Positions 1 through 9,540 of a stretch of DNA of 64,000 bases are shown here, piece after piece; positions within the stretch are counted from its first letter, which is position 1; every line of letters starts with the position of its first letter. Both the position numbers and the translations under genes were made by a program. The stretch is from Helichrysum umbraculigerum (Eukaryota > Streptophyta > Magnoliopsida > Asterales > Asteraceae), in contig CATIUR010000015.1 in assembly GCA_949592205.1 (NCBI GenBank), positions 372,001 through 436,000 on the forward strand. Direction: 5' to 3'. Below the pieces are notes generated by a model, which saw only the letters and a program-made list of their open reading frames with translations, searched no databases and was not told the DNA's origin.

Positions 1-740
1 GAGTTCCTGTAATTGGGTGGACAACTCTTGAAGTTCGGATGGAGCTAAACGGTATGGTGCCCGGGCCACAGGCGCAGCACCTGGTACAAGATCGATTGAG
101 AACTCAACCTGTCTTGGTGGTGGTAGACCAGGTAGTTCCTCGGGAAAGACTTCTGGAAAGTCTCGAACAATTGGAACATCCTCAAGTCGCTTCTCCTCCG
201 ACTTTTTCTCCATGATGTGCGCGAGGATTGCTGGATAACCCTTTCTCAGAAATTTTCGGGTTTTTAGGCAAGATATGAGGTTAAGTCTCGTCCCACCGGT
301 CTCCCCCTGTATGACCAAGGTTCTACCGACGGCGAGAGGCATGCGAACAATTTTGTCATAGCAAATGATTTCAGTGCGATGTTTGGACAACCAGTCCATG
401 CCTACGATGACATCGAAACTCCCTATCTCGATTGGCATAAGATCTATGGAGAAGATTTCGTCGGCTAGGTTTAAAGTGCAATTAGGTATCACACTATCGG
501 TTTCTATCAATTTGCCATTTGCTAGCTCTACTGTGTACTTAACGTCTAAAGCAACAGGTGTGATGTCAAGTAGAGGGCAAAATTCATCGGAAATAAAACT
601 TCTATCGGCACCAGTATCAAACAGAATAGAAGCAGTTAAATTGTTGAGGAGGAACATACCCGTGACCACATTCGGGTCCTGACGGGCGTCCCCTGAGTTG
701 ATCACGAAGGCGTTACTTTTGACGTTGTTGTTGTTGTGGC

Positions 741-822
<82 letters not shown>

Positions 823-1848
823 GCCCTTATTCTTCAATTTCGGGCACGTATCCCTAAAGTGTCCTGGATTTCCACATTCATAGCAGGACTTAGGTTGTCG
901 GGCATTTTTGTCCGAGGAGTTGTTGTTGGATCTGGGGGCTCGGCAATCCTTAGTCGAATGCCCGTACCTCCTGCAGTTGTTGCAAGGAGTATTGCACTGA
1001 CCAAAGTGATGATAGTTACACTTGGGACAATAAGGCCTGTCCCCGGTGTAGCTGCTGTTGGTTTCAGAGTTGGCGGTGTAGACTTGGATGGCATTGTTTT
1101 TCTTGTTTGTGTTGTGGTGGTGTTCAGTGGATTTGCGTTTGTTGTTGTTGGAGGATGAGGTGTTGGAAGTCCCACGGTTGACAACTAGGGCCATGAGTTC
1201 GTGGGCTAAACGAATGGCACTTTCAGTGGTGGTTGGTTTGGATGAGGCGACATTTCCCTGGATGTTCTCAGGGAGTCCGCGAATGTATCTCTTAATGCCC
1301 TTACTTTCCGGTTCAACCAAGCTTGGGCATAGTAAAGCAAACTGCTGAAATTTTGTGGTATAATCAGCAACATCATTTCCCTGCACCGTCAGGTGCCAGA
1401 ATTCCTCCTCCAGTCTGTGCAGTTCTTCTTCAGGACAGTATTTTTCTGTCAGCTTCTTTTTCAGTTCGGCCCAAGGAAGTCGATTTGCAACCTCAAGGCC
1501 TACAGAGTTTGCGTGGGTTTTCCACCACGTGAGTGCACCTTCCTGAAAGGTGTAAGCAGCGAATTTGACTTTGTTGTTCTCAGTGCAGTCGCAGAGACTG
1601 AAAACGGATTCCATACGCTCAATCCAACGGATGAAGCCAATGGCACCTTCCGTGCCCTTGAAATAGAGGGGTTTACAGCTGAGAAAGTCCTTGTAGGAAC
1701 AAGGCTTGACAGTATGAGTGGTGGCGGTGGTATCGGCTGTTTCCTCGGACGTTCGGATTGGATCCCGAGCGGCCAAGGCGTCGGCTACGGCTCGATTAAC
1801 GGCAGCAGCGAGTTCGGCTTCACTGTAACTCTTTTTCTTCGGTGGCAT
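1..1848 (-). CDS. gag-pol polyprotein (gag, zinc knuckles, protease, start of RT), partial
   Basis: This is the structural and enzymatic polyprotein of the gypsy element. The start ATG is at 1848 (MPPKKK). The frame runs 616 codons to position 1 with no stop; I checked every triplet. In order it holds a retrotransposon gag domain (about residues 50-230, with the WW of the capsid region), then two CX2CX4HX4C zinc knuckles (CNNCRRYGHSTKDC and CYECGNPGHFRDTC). Next come a run of 27 Asn codons (742-822) and an aspartic protease with the catalytic DTGA triad motif (coding bases 624-601). The linker before RT contains GLPPPRQVEF, and RT begins at the edge. Gag and pol are in one frame with no frameshift, as in many plant Ty3/gypsy elements. 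The rest of RT, RNase H and integrase lie outside the window. Confidence 0.93.
742..822. repeat. (GTT)27 microsatellite inside gag-pol (poly-Asn)
   Basis: There are 27 uninterrupted GTT triplets on the plus strand, read as AAC (Asn) on the coding strand. A shorter GTT run with one GTG and one GCT interruption precedes it (724-741). It lies between the second zinc knuckle and the protease, so length changes by whole triplets keep the frame. Confidence 0.97.
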
Positions 1849-2149
1849 GATTCTTCAAGAAAAGAAACAATAGGTACGTAAGAAATTGTACCAGGATGAC
1901 AATTGCAGTGGATGTATGTATTAAGGCGACAATATACACATCACAAGCATAAAGGTTCTATAATATAGATTTAAATCGATCGAAATTGTCAATTGATATT
2001 ACGTTGTTAAATGATTACAGACAATTTCGGGTTTGTTGAATTCAAAGGTTACAGACTTAGATATTGTGTCAAAAGTGCCGAGAATTGATTCATTCGGTCA
2101 ATTTACATTAGTCCTACGAAGGCGTTATGGAGTGCAGATTCAGCCTAAG

Positions 2150-2644
2150 CTAATTCTGACGAAGATTGAGTTGTGGCATTAAGGCAGTGAGACGGTCAAC
2201 GGACTCTGCAAGTCGGCTAACCATTCTGAGTGCCTCCTCGGTTTCCCTCAGGTGTGTCTCGCACTGAGTCAACCTTGATCGCAGGATAGTGATTTCGTTG
2301 TGATTGTCAGTCACTTGATTGTGGACGATCTCCATGGTCTCGATGGTTTCACCCACTCGATTTTCGAGAACGTTCATATTATTGATAGTGTTTTCATGGT
2401 CCTCAGAGACCTGAGCAACTTGTCCCATTAGGGTGAGTGTCCAGTTTTCTCGGGTCTCTTGCAACTCGATGTCCATGTCACGCAGTTGTTGCTCGTGACG
2501 GTGAAGCCTAGCGGCCAAGTCTGTTAGTGTGAATTGATTGGGGTATGGGCCCGCTCGAGGCAACCTGGGGTTCCTCCTAGCTACCCTTGAACTTTGTGAT
2601 TCGTACGGATGGGAACGGGAGGAGTTGGGTGGTGTGTTTGCCAT
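2150..2644 (-). CDS. extra coiled-coil ORF between 5' LTR and gag
   Basis: This is a 164-residue protein of unknown function encoded inside the gypsy element, upstream of gag and on the same strand. The start MANTPP (ATG at 2644) is preferred over the ATG seven codons upstream because that gives a Pro/Ser/Arg-rich leader and then helical sequence. Residues about 45-160 are rich in Leu, Ile, Val, Glu, Gln and Arg with heptad-like spacing, which predicts a long coiled coil; there are no zinc fingers and no enzyme motifs. It ends 301 bp before the gag start and begins about 370 bp after the LTR. Extra ORFs before gag are known in Ogre/Tat elements, but I do not recognise this protein as that ORF1. 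The open frame in an otherwise intact element suggests it is retained for a purpose, possibly RNA or capsid assembly; that is inference. Confidence 0.7.
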   Translation of the reverse strand: MANTPPNSSRSHPYESQSSRVARRNPRLPRAGPYPNQFTLTDLAARLHRHEQQLRDMDIELQETRENWTLTLMGQVAQVSEDHENTINNMNVLENRVGETIETMEIVHNQVTDNHNEITILRSRLTQCETHLRETEEALRMVSRLAESVDRLTALMPQLNLRQN

Positions 2645-3000
2645 TCTGAGATAGAACGTTAGCAAATGTGAGGCCTATATTCGCATAATATAGCCTAAGA
2701 TTGTAAATGAGGTCTATTTATGTATATATATGTATATCACATAATAACCTATTGAGTGTCTAGCACAGACATGTTTTAAGTCCCGTTTCTCTCGAGGTCA
2801 GAGTCAACTAGTGTATCCTGTTCAGCCATAACTTCCTTCAGATCTTACATCATCTTTATTTAATTGTACATAGTTGATCAAGCTATGTTAAATTCAATTC
2901 GTATGCTGTAATCCCTGAACTGGTTATACCTAATAGGGAATACTGCCTAACGGTCATAGTCTAGGTCCACTAAATGCAACCTAGTTCACTATAACCTTAG

Positions 3001-3012
3001 ACTCTGATACCA
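3001..3012 (-). promoter_or_regulatory. primer-binding site for initiator Met tRNA
   Basis: The minus strand reads TGGTATCAGAGT beginning three bases after the LTR end (GGGTGTCACA). This matches the complement of the 3' end of plant tRNA-iMet, the usual primer for reverse transcription in this superfamily. Confidence 0.85.
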
Positions 3013-4235
3013 ATCTGTGACACCCCCAAATTTGATTGATTTGCGGAAGCTCGATTTGGGTGTCACTAATCAATATACAAAGCACATAAGATAATAATGA
3101 ACGACCACTATATGCGTCATTTTAAACTTGTATAAATAAAGTAAACGTTTACATCAAAACAATGTTACTTTAGCTCGGTTCCTGAAATTGAGAGATTACA
3201 TGGCATATTTACTTTTACAAAATATAATAATGCAATCAAATCTCTAGTTGTATGTATGCTGACTCGAGCTAATAATCCCTGCTTGTGCAGCCAACCTACT
3301 GCTGGGTACCTGTGATAAATACTAAAATGGGTCAGCGAAAACGCTGGTGAGCTCACAGGTTTGTATGTCAATGTATAGTTGTCAGAACCGCAAGATTTAT
3401 ATTGAATTTAAAATGCAATTAAGCAAAATAAAAGTTATACAATCCATGAGCACATAGTCTGAGCTTAACTTGAGCGCTAGGTCCAATTAAGGAAACCTAA
3501 CTTGAAATGCCTCCTACGAGTGTCTAATCCACACTCGTCTTCCCAAATGCTAATACATCCGTTTGACCGGTTAGTGCGTGCTAACCCGGATGAGGATTGT
3601 CAATCCCATATGATATCATATACTAACATTCACGCTATAAATACTAGAGACTATGCTATGGAGGACTTTAAATTGATTAGCTTGAAACTCATGTAGTATT
3701 TGAAGTTTGGCACTTGCGTTCTACTTGTAAAACAAAATGAAGTAGTAATATCACACCCCTAGTAAAAGTAGTGAAAATGGGGCCATGAAACTCACCTGAG
3801 TCTTGAAGTGTTTAATTTAATAAACTTGAAGTAATTAGCGGTGAATTGATGTCCAAGAACTTGAAACCTGAATGTGTTCACGACACTTGATTGTTATTAA
3901 TTGTACCGGTATCTCGAAAGACTACCTTTGTAGTTGTTATACAACTATATATATATGTCCAAATTACTACGATTTGGTTGATTGTTTTGTTACAAGCTAC
4001 TACGACTTGTTTGGTTGAATTGACACAAGTTACAACGACTTGTTTGAATTTGAAGTATGTTTTGAAAACGCGTACGACCCGTTGGTGATTTAGTTGAAAT
4101 AATAATCTCGACATATCTATATTTGTTTGAAGTGTTAGGCTTGAAAAATAAATTCCATTATGTTTGAAAAGTTGTATCGTATAAGTGTTTTGAAGTTGTT
4201 CAAGTTTGACACTTAGTGAAGAATGTGCTTACGGA

Positions 4236-4336
4236 ATCTAAGTACGGGGGTCCGGGGGCAGCGCCCCTGGTAGCGGGGTCCAAGGGGCGGCAGCCCCTGG
4301 CGGGGTCCAAGGGGCAGAGCCCCTGGCTGGGGTCGA
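4236..4336. repeat. GC-rich triple repeat inside LTR
   Basis: Three units of the form GGGGTCC(A/G)(A/G)GGGGC..GCCCCTGG follow each other. Each contains a short palindrome (GGGGC / GCCCC). The equivalent block in the solo LTR is at 58622-58726 in inverse orientation. It stands out from the AT-rich flanks. Confidence 0.85.
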
Positions 4337-4473
4337 GCTGCCAGGTCAGCTTGTAAAATTTTTATTTCTACTATATTGCTTTAAGGAAAAACGCATCTGG
4401 ACTTGAATTTGGGTGAAATCAAGTGATAAAATTTTGGTCTCGACACTTAGTAAAATCTGAGTTTTCTGTGTTT

Positions 4474-4703
4474 TGCGACACAATATGCGACACAAAAGTT
4501 TGTCATGCGACACAAGGGTTGTGTCGCATAGATTCGAGATGCTGATTCAACAGCGACATAGCGGTTGTGTAGCATGGTGTTTGCGACATAAGGTACGACA
4601 CAATATTGTGTCGCATAGGATACGACATAACTGGCTTCATACGACACAAAATACGACACAAGGGGTTTTATGCGACACAACCTGCGACACAAGGCTTGTT
4701 CGC
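4474..4703. repeat. degenerate short repeats with TGCGACACAA motif
   Basis: About a dozen copies of (TG/TA)CGACACAA and its complement are scattered at irregular spacing in both orientations. The solo LTR of the same family has, at the corresponding place (58287-58487), a different motif built on ACGTCGCA. Both share the core GTCGCA. Confidence 0.8.
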
Positions 4704-5648
4704 AAAGATGAACACCAAAATAGAACCCAGCGACTGCCGAAGATTTTCGACCCAAAACTCAAATCTAACCCATTTTTAAGCTATAAAATCGTGTTTTACC
4801 TTTTGTAATGGACATATATAAACCCAAATAACCCGTAAACATGTAAAAATAAGCTAAAACGAGAGGTTTCGGGATTTTGTCGGAAACTTACAAAGTGCCG
4901 AAATGAAATTCCGGAAAGATGAGAATGTAGATCGCGTCGAGGTGGTTCCGTTTCCGTAATTATTTTGTCGATTTGGTTGCGTTTTGTGGTAGTTTATAAA
5001 GGATTTAGGTGGTGGTGTGGTATGGTGATTGTAGAGAGAAAAGAGAGTGAAGAGAGAGAAGGAGAGAGGGTGAAATGAGGAGGAAAAAGGGAAGGGTGGG
5101 GGTTTTTGGTGGAAGCCTCCACCTTTCAGTCCTCGTCTCTGTGCTCCGTGCTGTGTTCGTTTCCCCGATCGTTTAAATGTTAAATAATTATTTTATACGT
5201 TTTTAGTTACATTTCAAAACACGAATATTTATTCAATATTTTTGTCGAAGTATTTCATTAAATACTTATTAGTTGCGTTATGAAATATAATGTTAACTTG
5301 TTTTGTTTGTTTGCGCGTTTAATAATTTAATCGCGTAACCATTGATTGTATGATTCGAAGTGAATACTAAATATTATAAAAATAATATTTTTTTGGATAT
5401 AATCGTGTTATTAAATAATATTTATATTATTTAATTAAATTGTTCACCAACGTCCGTATTTAACGGAACCGAATTACATTCGATTTGAAACTTGTACGAT
5501 TTAATCAAATCGCATAATACTTGTATATATATTCAACAATATATATATAAATTGATACATTAATTAGCCTAACACAGAACTAATTACATGTATTAAAACT
5601 TGATTAGGCACTAAATTCTAGTCCTAAATTGACGGGTGTCACAGGCGC

Positions 5649-6129
5649 TGAGGGTTGCACTTGCTACATACGAAATTTGTCGACTATGTGTAAATTGTTT
5701 GTAAAAAAGGTGATTGTTTAATAATGTTAAAGTCTGGTTAAATTATTGGACTACCAAAAACAAAAAACATCACCCGTAAACCCAGATGGCTAGAGTATTG
5801 TGCTATATAATCAAGAGGTCCAACCTTCGAATCTATACTACAGCTTAATTTTTTTTTCATTTTTTGTAGGTCATCACTATTTTACTCAAAGCATCATATC
5901 CCAATTCCATCCCCTATCTTATATTTGTTCTTGTTAAGTGGTAACATTAAAGTAATTAAGGTATGGTTTTATTGGGTTTACCTTATACGGAACAACTTTA
6001 AACCAAAGTTTGAGTTGCAAAGCAAAGTGAACATCAATTTTATTTTGTGCTACATAAGGTTATGGTAATAAGGATTGCCACCTCTTTTTATTTTAGTATA
6101 TGGTTTTGTATGTAGGTTTAATTTTTATG
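5649..6129. other. intergenic; possible SINE-like tRNA-related sequence at 5785-5833
   Basis: No gene is seen. GATGGCTAGAG (5785) followed 27 bases later by GGTCCAACCTTCGAATC resembles the A and B boxes of a tRNA-derived SINE or a decayed tRNA gene. No complete cloverleaf can be folded by eye. Confidence 0.3.
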
Positions 6130-6134
6130 TTATG

Positions 6135-8835
6135 TGTAAGACCCTTCTTTTTCATACAAACATAATTTACATTTTAAAACTCCTCGGAAGCGGTCCCGAT
6201 AAAAACTTTAATTATTTACCAAAAGTACAACCTTTCAAAACCTTCAATTATAAAAAATACTTTATTACAAAATCATCTAAACAATGCCTGATGTTACATT
6301 AAACTTCAAAACTTTTATTTTTCCAAAATCATCAGAGTATCCACAGCAGTAGTCAAACATTCCATTCCAGAATCCCAAAACCCGAACCATATCCCAATCA
6401 TATCTCTGCAAAATGTTCAACAACGAGGGGTTAGCTTATTGCTAAGTGAGTGACATTACAATCTACAATTCAAACCAGAGATAACAAACCAACTACAACA
6501 ACTGAACACATACTCAAATCAAACTGATGTTCTTGGTATACTATCACAAGAACATCCAAATCACATAAGCACATAAGTACATGAGGACCGGCGGTTCCTG
6601 TATGCTATTCTCAGAAACCACGACCACTGTATGCTATTCTCAGTGATCTACCGATAGTCTGATTACTACCTTCACTGAATAGGTTAATCTTCAACTATGT
6701 GTATCCAAGAAACCTAGACAGCTACACAGTAGTAACCAAAACCAACCATTGTTGACCTCACTCCGAATCATGTCATCAACTAGTCACATAAATGCATATC
6801 ATATGCAGTTATGGAATATCAACTGAACAACTGGCACAACTAGTTCAACTAAACTCAAATAACAATATCAACTACAATAATAATCATATCAATAACTCAT
6901 CATCCCTCAAATATCTTATTCAACTCAAACCCACTTCAATATTAATATGTCTCATTTACCCAACCCAATCATTATATCAACTTTAATAACCCAATCCCAT
7001 TTTCTCATATAACTAATCAATCAATAATCATAGCAACAACTAACAACAATCAACAACCAATAACCACAACTGTCACCCGTTGTAACTGAGCCTGTTACAA
7101 CTAGGTTGAACTGAGGATCATAATCCCACTCACCGTAACCACAGCCATCCACTCGGTGGTCTAATATTACCGAGTCTTATCCATATATGAGAATACAACA
7201 AAATAACACAAGTCAGTTACTTGTATCAAAATTTATACAACATCATTCCAATATTACAAATAACCATCTTAACAACATAATTCACAATCACTTATCAAGT
7301 TAAGGTCATTATGATCGTCTTATCTCCTTAATCATTGTTAATTAACATAATTAGACCATTAACAAGATTATTAACTTAAACCCAACATCACCACTTTATC
7401 TAAACACTACTTTATCTACCTCATTACCCTTACCAATTCATCATTATTAGTTAACTCACATGTATGCCCCTTACTCCATTTAATAAACACTTTTACAACA
7501 CTTTTAATATATTTCATAAAACTGGACAGCAGCTGATTAACTCACTTTTTGACAAACTTAAGATCAGTTCTGTGCAGTAAGGCCATACCCAACAGAAAAT
7601 AGACTTTCCCACCTTTCCAACGCTATATTACACATTAAAAACGGAGTTACGGTTATTTAGTTATGATGTATTGAAAACAGTCCATTTTCTGCACATGGGG
7701 CTGTCCACCTACGAGTTTTCACCAAAAACATACCAATTCAACTCAAACATGATTAAAACACTTTTATTGATAAACTCTTACTCAATTAACATATTAAGGA
7801 CTGATTTCAACAAGATAATATACCCAAATTAACCATGTAATCAACTCAATGACATCAAGTTATCAATCAACTCAAATGTAAACATCTCTAAACACATAGT
7901 GTTTCAACTAGACATTTGCAACCTCTTTCTCATGAAATTCACATTTAGTTCATTACTAGCTTATGTTATTCTCACATCAAACTCAAGTGTTTCAACACAA
8001 TAACACCAATACATAATCAAAACTTCATAATTCAACTCATAAAACAATATTAATCCAACTAGTGATTAATCACTTTTCTCTATTAAATTCTCAAGCATAT
8101 AATTAAGCCAATCATCTTTTTCATTATTAAGTTTTTTAACATAATTCTAACATAATTCATATGAACACCATGAATACTCTTTCAACAATTTATCATTTAT
8201 CAACTTCACTACCTTCAATTAATGTTCTATCTACATAATCATGCTTAATTAACACCAATAACATCAATTTTAAACTTACTTTATGATTCTATAAAGATTT
8301 AGCATAAACCCTAAAATCACTCATGAACATAAATCCTAAAATCATCACTTTCAATATGTTATATAATTACCTATGATCATGATAACACTAGTAAACATCA
8401 ATTCTCTCAATTTAAAACCCTAATTTCGTACTAATTTATTCAATTTCAACAAACTCGTAAAAACCCCCAAAAACTAGGTTAGAACATGAAGAAATCAACT
8501 TACCAATGATTAAGGATGAAGAAGAAGGTGATGATTCAAAGATTAGAACTTGAATTAGGGATTGAAATTAATGTTTGATAATGATGGAATGGCTTCTGCG
8601 ATTTTTTCTTCATCTCAGGTTTGGAAAGTTTTAGAAGAAAGGAGATAATTCTCCTGTAAAAATCGTACGTACATATATATTTATGTATTAATTTTTATCC
8701 CCTTTTAAACCCTATTGTCTGGAACTGATAAAACCGTTTACGTTTTCTTTTGTATCTTATTATTTACATAATAATATTTCGAAATAAAAATATATCCGCT
8801 TACGATATTAAATTCCTGAATTGTGGGGTGTTACA
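6135..8835 (-). repeat. solo LTR (2701 bp) with TSD TTATG
   Basis: It starts TGTAAGACCC and ends GGGTGTTACA. It is flanked by a perfect 5-bp direct repeat TTATG at 6130-6134 and 8836-8840. There is no PBS, gag or pol between the ends, so it is a solo LTR left by LTR-LTR recombination. Short segments match the LTRs of the gag-only element at 9541-16164 in the same orientation: GGGTTAGCT.AT.GCTAAGTGAG, AGGACCGG.GGT, CCGATAG.CTG and CCTATTGTCTGGAAC. It is therefore a diverged relative. The strand is inferred from that match. Confidence 0.85.
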
Positions 8836-8840
8836 TTATG

Positions 8841-9166
8841 AACTATGTATGTATCAGGCTAATTACTATTACTACTATATAGATATAGATGTAACACTTT
8901 ATTTATGTATTAAGATATTTCCTAAACGTGGGGATTTGAATATTATGAGAAGAGATAATAAGTATAATAAAATATTAATACTACTTGTATACTAGTTTGA
9001 ATGAATTTAAAGGGATATAAATACACGTGCAATGAGAAGTGTACAATAAAGTCAAAGTTTGACCGTAGAAGAGGTAGTCCGTCATAGTTTTGGTTTGTTC
9101 ACATCTCTATTCAAAGAAACCACTAAACCAGATATATATATATATAATACGGAGTACATATATATC
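8841..9166. other. intergenic, AT-rich
   Basis: Nothing is recognised here. A short AT run lies just left of the hAT-like element. Confidence 0.5.
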
Positions 9167-9540
9167 CATGCATCTAGGCCTGTAAACGAACCGGACGAAT
9201 ACGAACGGAGTCTGTTCGTATTCGTTCATTAAGATTTTGACGAACAAATGAACGAACACGAACTGATAAGCGAACATATTTTGTTGTTCATGTTCGTTCA
9301 CTAAGAAAATTTGTTTGTTCACGAACACAAACGAACGTACACGAACAAACACATAATTTAATGTATTTCTTCGTTAATACCTTAAACGAACCTCAAACAA
9401 TCATAAGCGAACATACACACACACACACATATATTTTATATAATTCGAAACTTTGCGATGCATATTCAACATTACAAAACGATCACAATATGAAAATAAA
9501 TTCTTTTGTTTGGTCTGATCGTTGAAAAGAGTAGCAGATC

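Larger units (their letters stand above)
1..5643 (-). mobile_element. Ty3/gypsy LTR retrotransposon, 5' part, runs off left edge
   Basis: On the minus strand the order is 5' LTR (5643-3016), tRNA-iMet primer-binding site (3012-3001), an extra coiled-coil ORF (2644-2150), then gag-protease-RT (1848-1) still open at the window edge. The LTR ends are the inverted pair TGTGACACCC / GGGTGTCACA. The 5 bp outside the LTR are GGCGC (5644-5648); the matching target duplication should lie outside the window. The coding frame has no stop in 616 codons, so this copy may be intact and recent. The gag and protease-RT sequence resembles the chromovirus/Tekay-like elements common in composites, from memory of the family and not a search. 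Confidence 0.9.
3016..5643 (-). repeat. 5' LTR of the gypsy element (2628 bp)
   Basis: The LTR is bounded by TGTGACACCC and GGGTGTCACA and followed by the PBS. The same family occurs as a solo LTR at 57372-59944 on the opposite strand. It contains a GC-rich block (4236-4336) of three GGGGTCC...CCCCTGG units and a block of short GTCGCA-type repeats (4474-4703). Small open frames within it are not conserved in type and I treat them as non-coding. Confidence 0.9.

Noticed and set aside
698..1158. Open frames rich in Leu or Val over the GTT array on the plus strand
   Set aside because: They are shadows of the minus-strand gag-pol frame; the amino-acid runs come from the GTT repeat.
3878..4808. 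Several 65-110-codon open frames inside the LTR
   Set aside because: They overlap on both strands, have no domain, and come from the short repeat blocks.
5785..5833. tRNA gene
   Set aside because: A- and B-box-like motifs are present but no acceptor or anticodon stem can be paired.
9107..9352. 81-codon minus-strand frame with VFVR repeats
   Set aside because: It is the GAACGAAC repeat of the hAT-like element read through.
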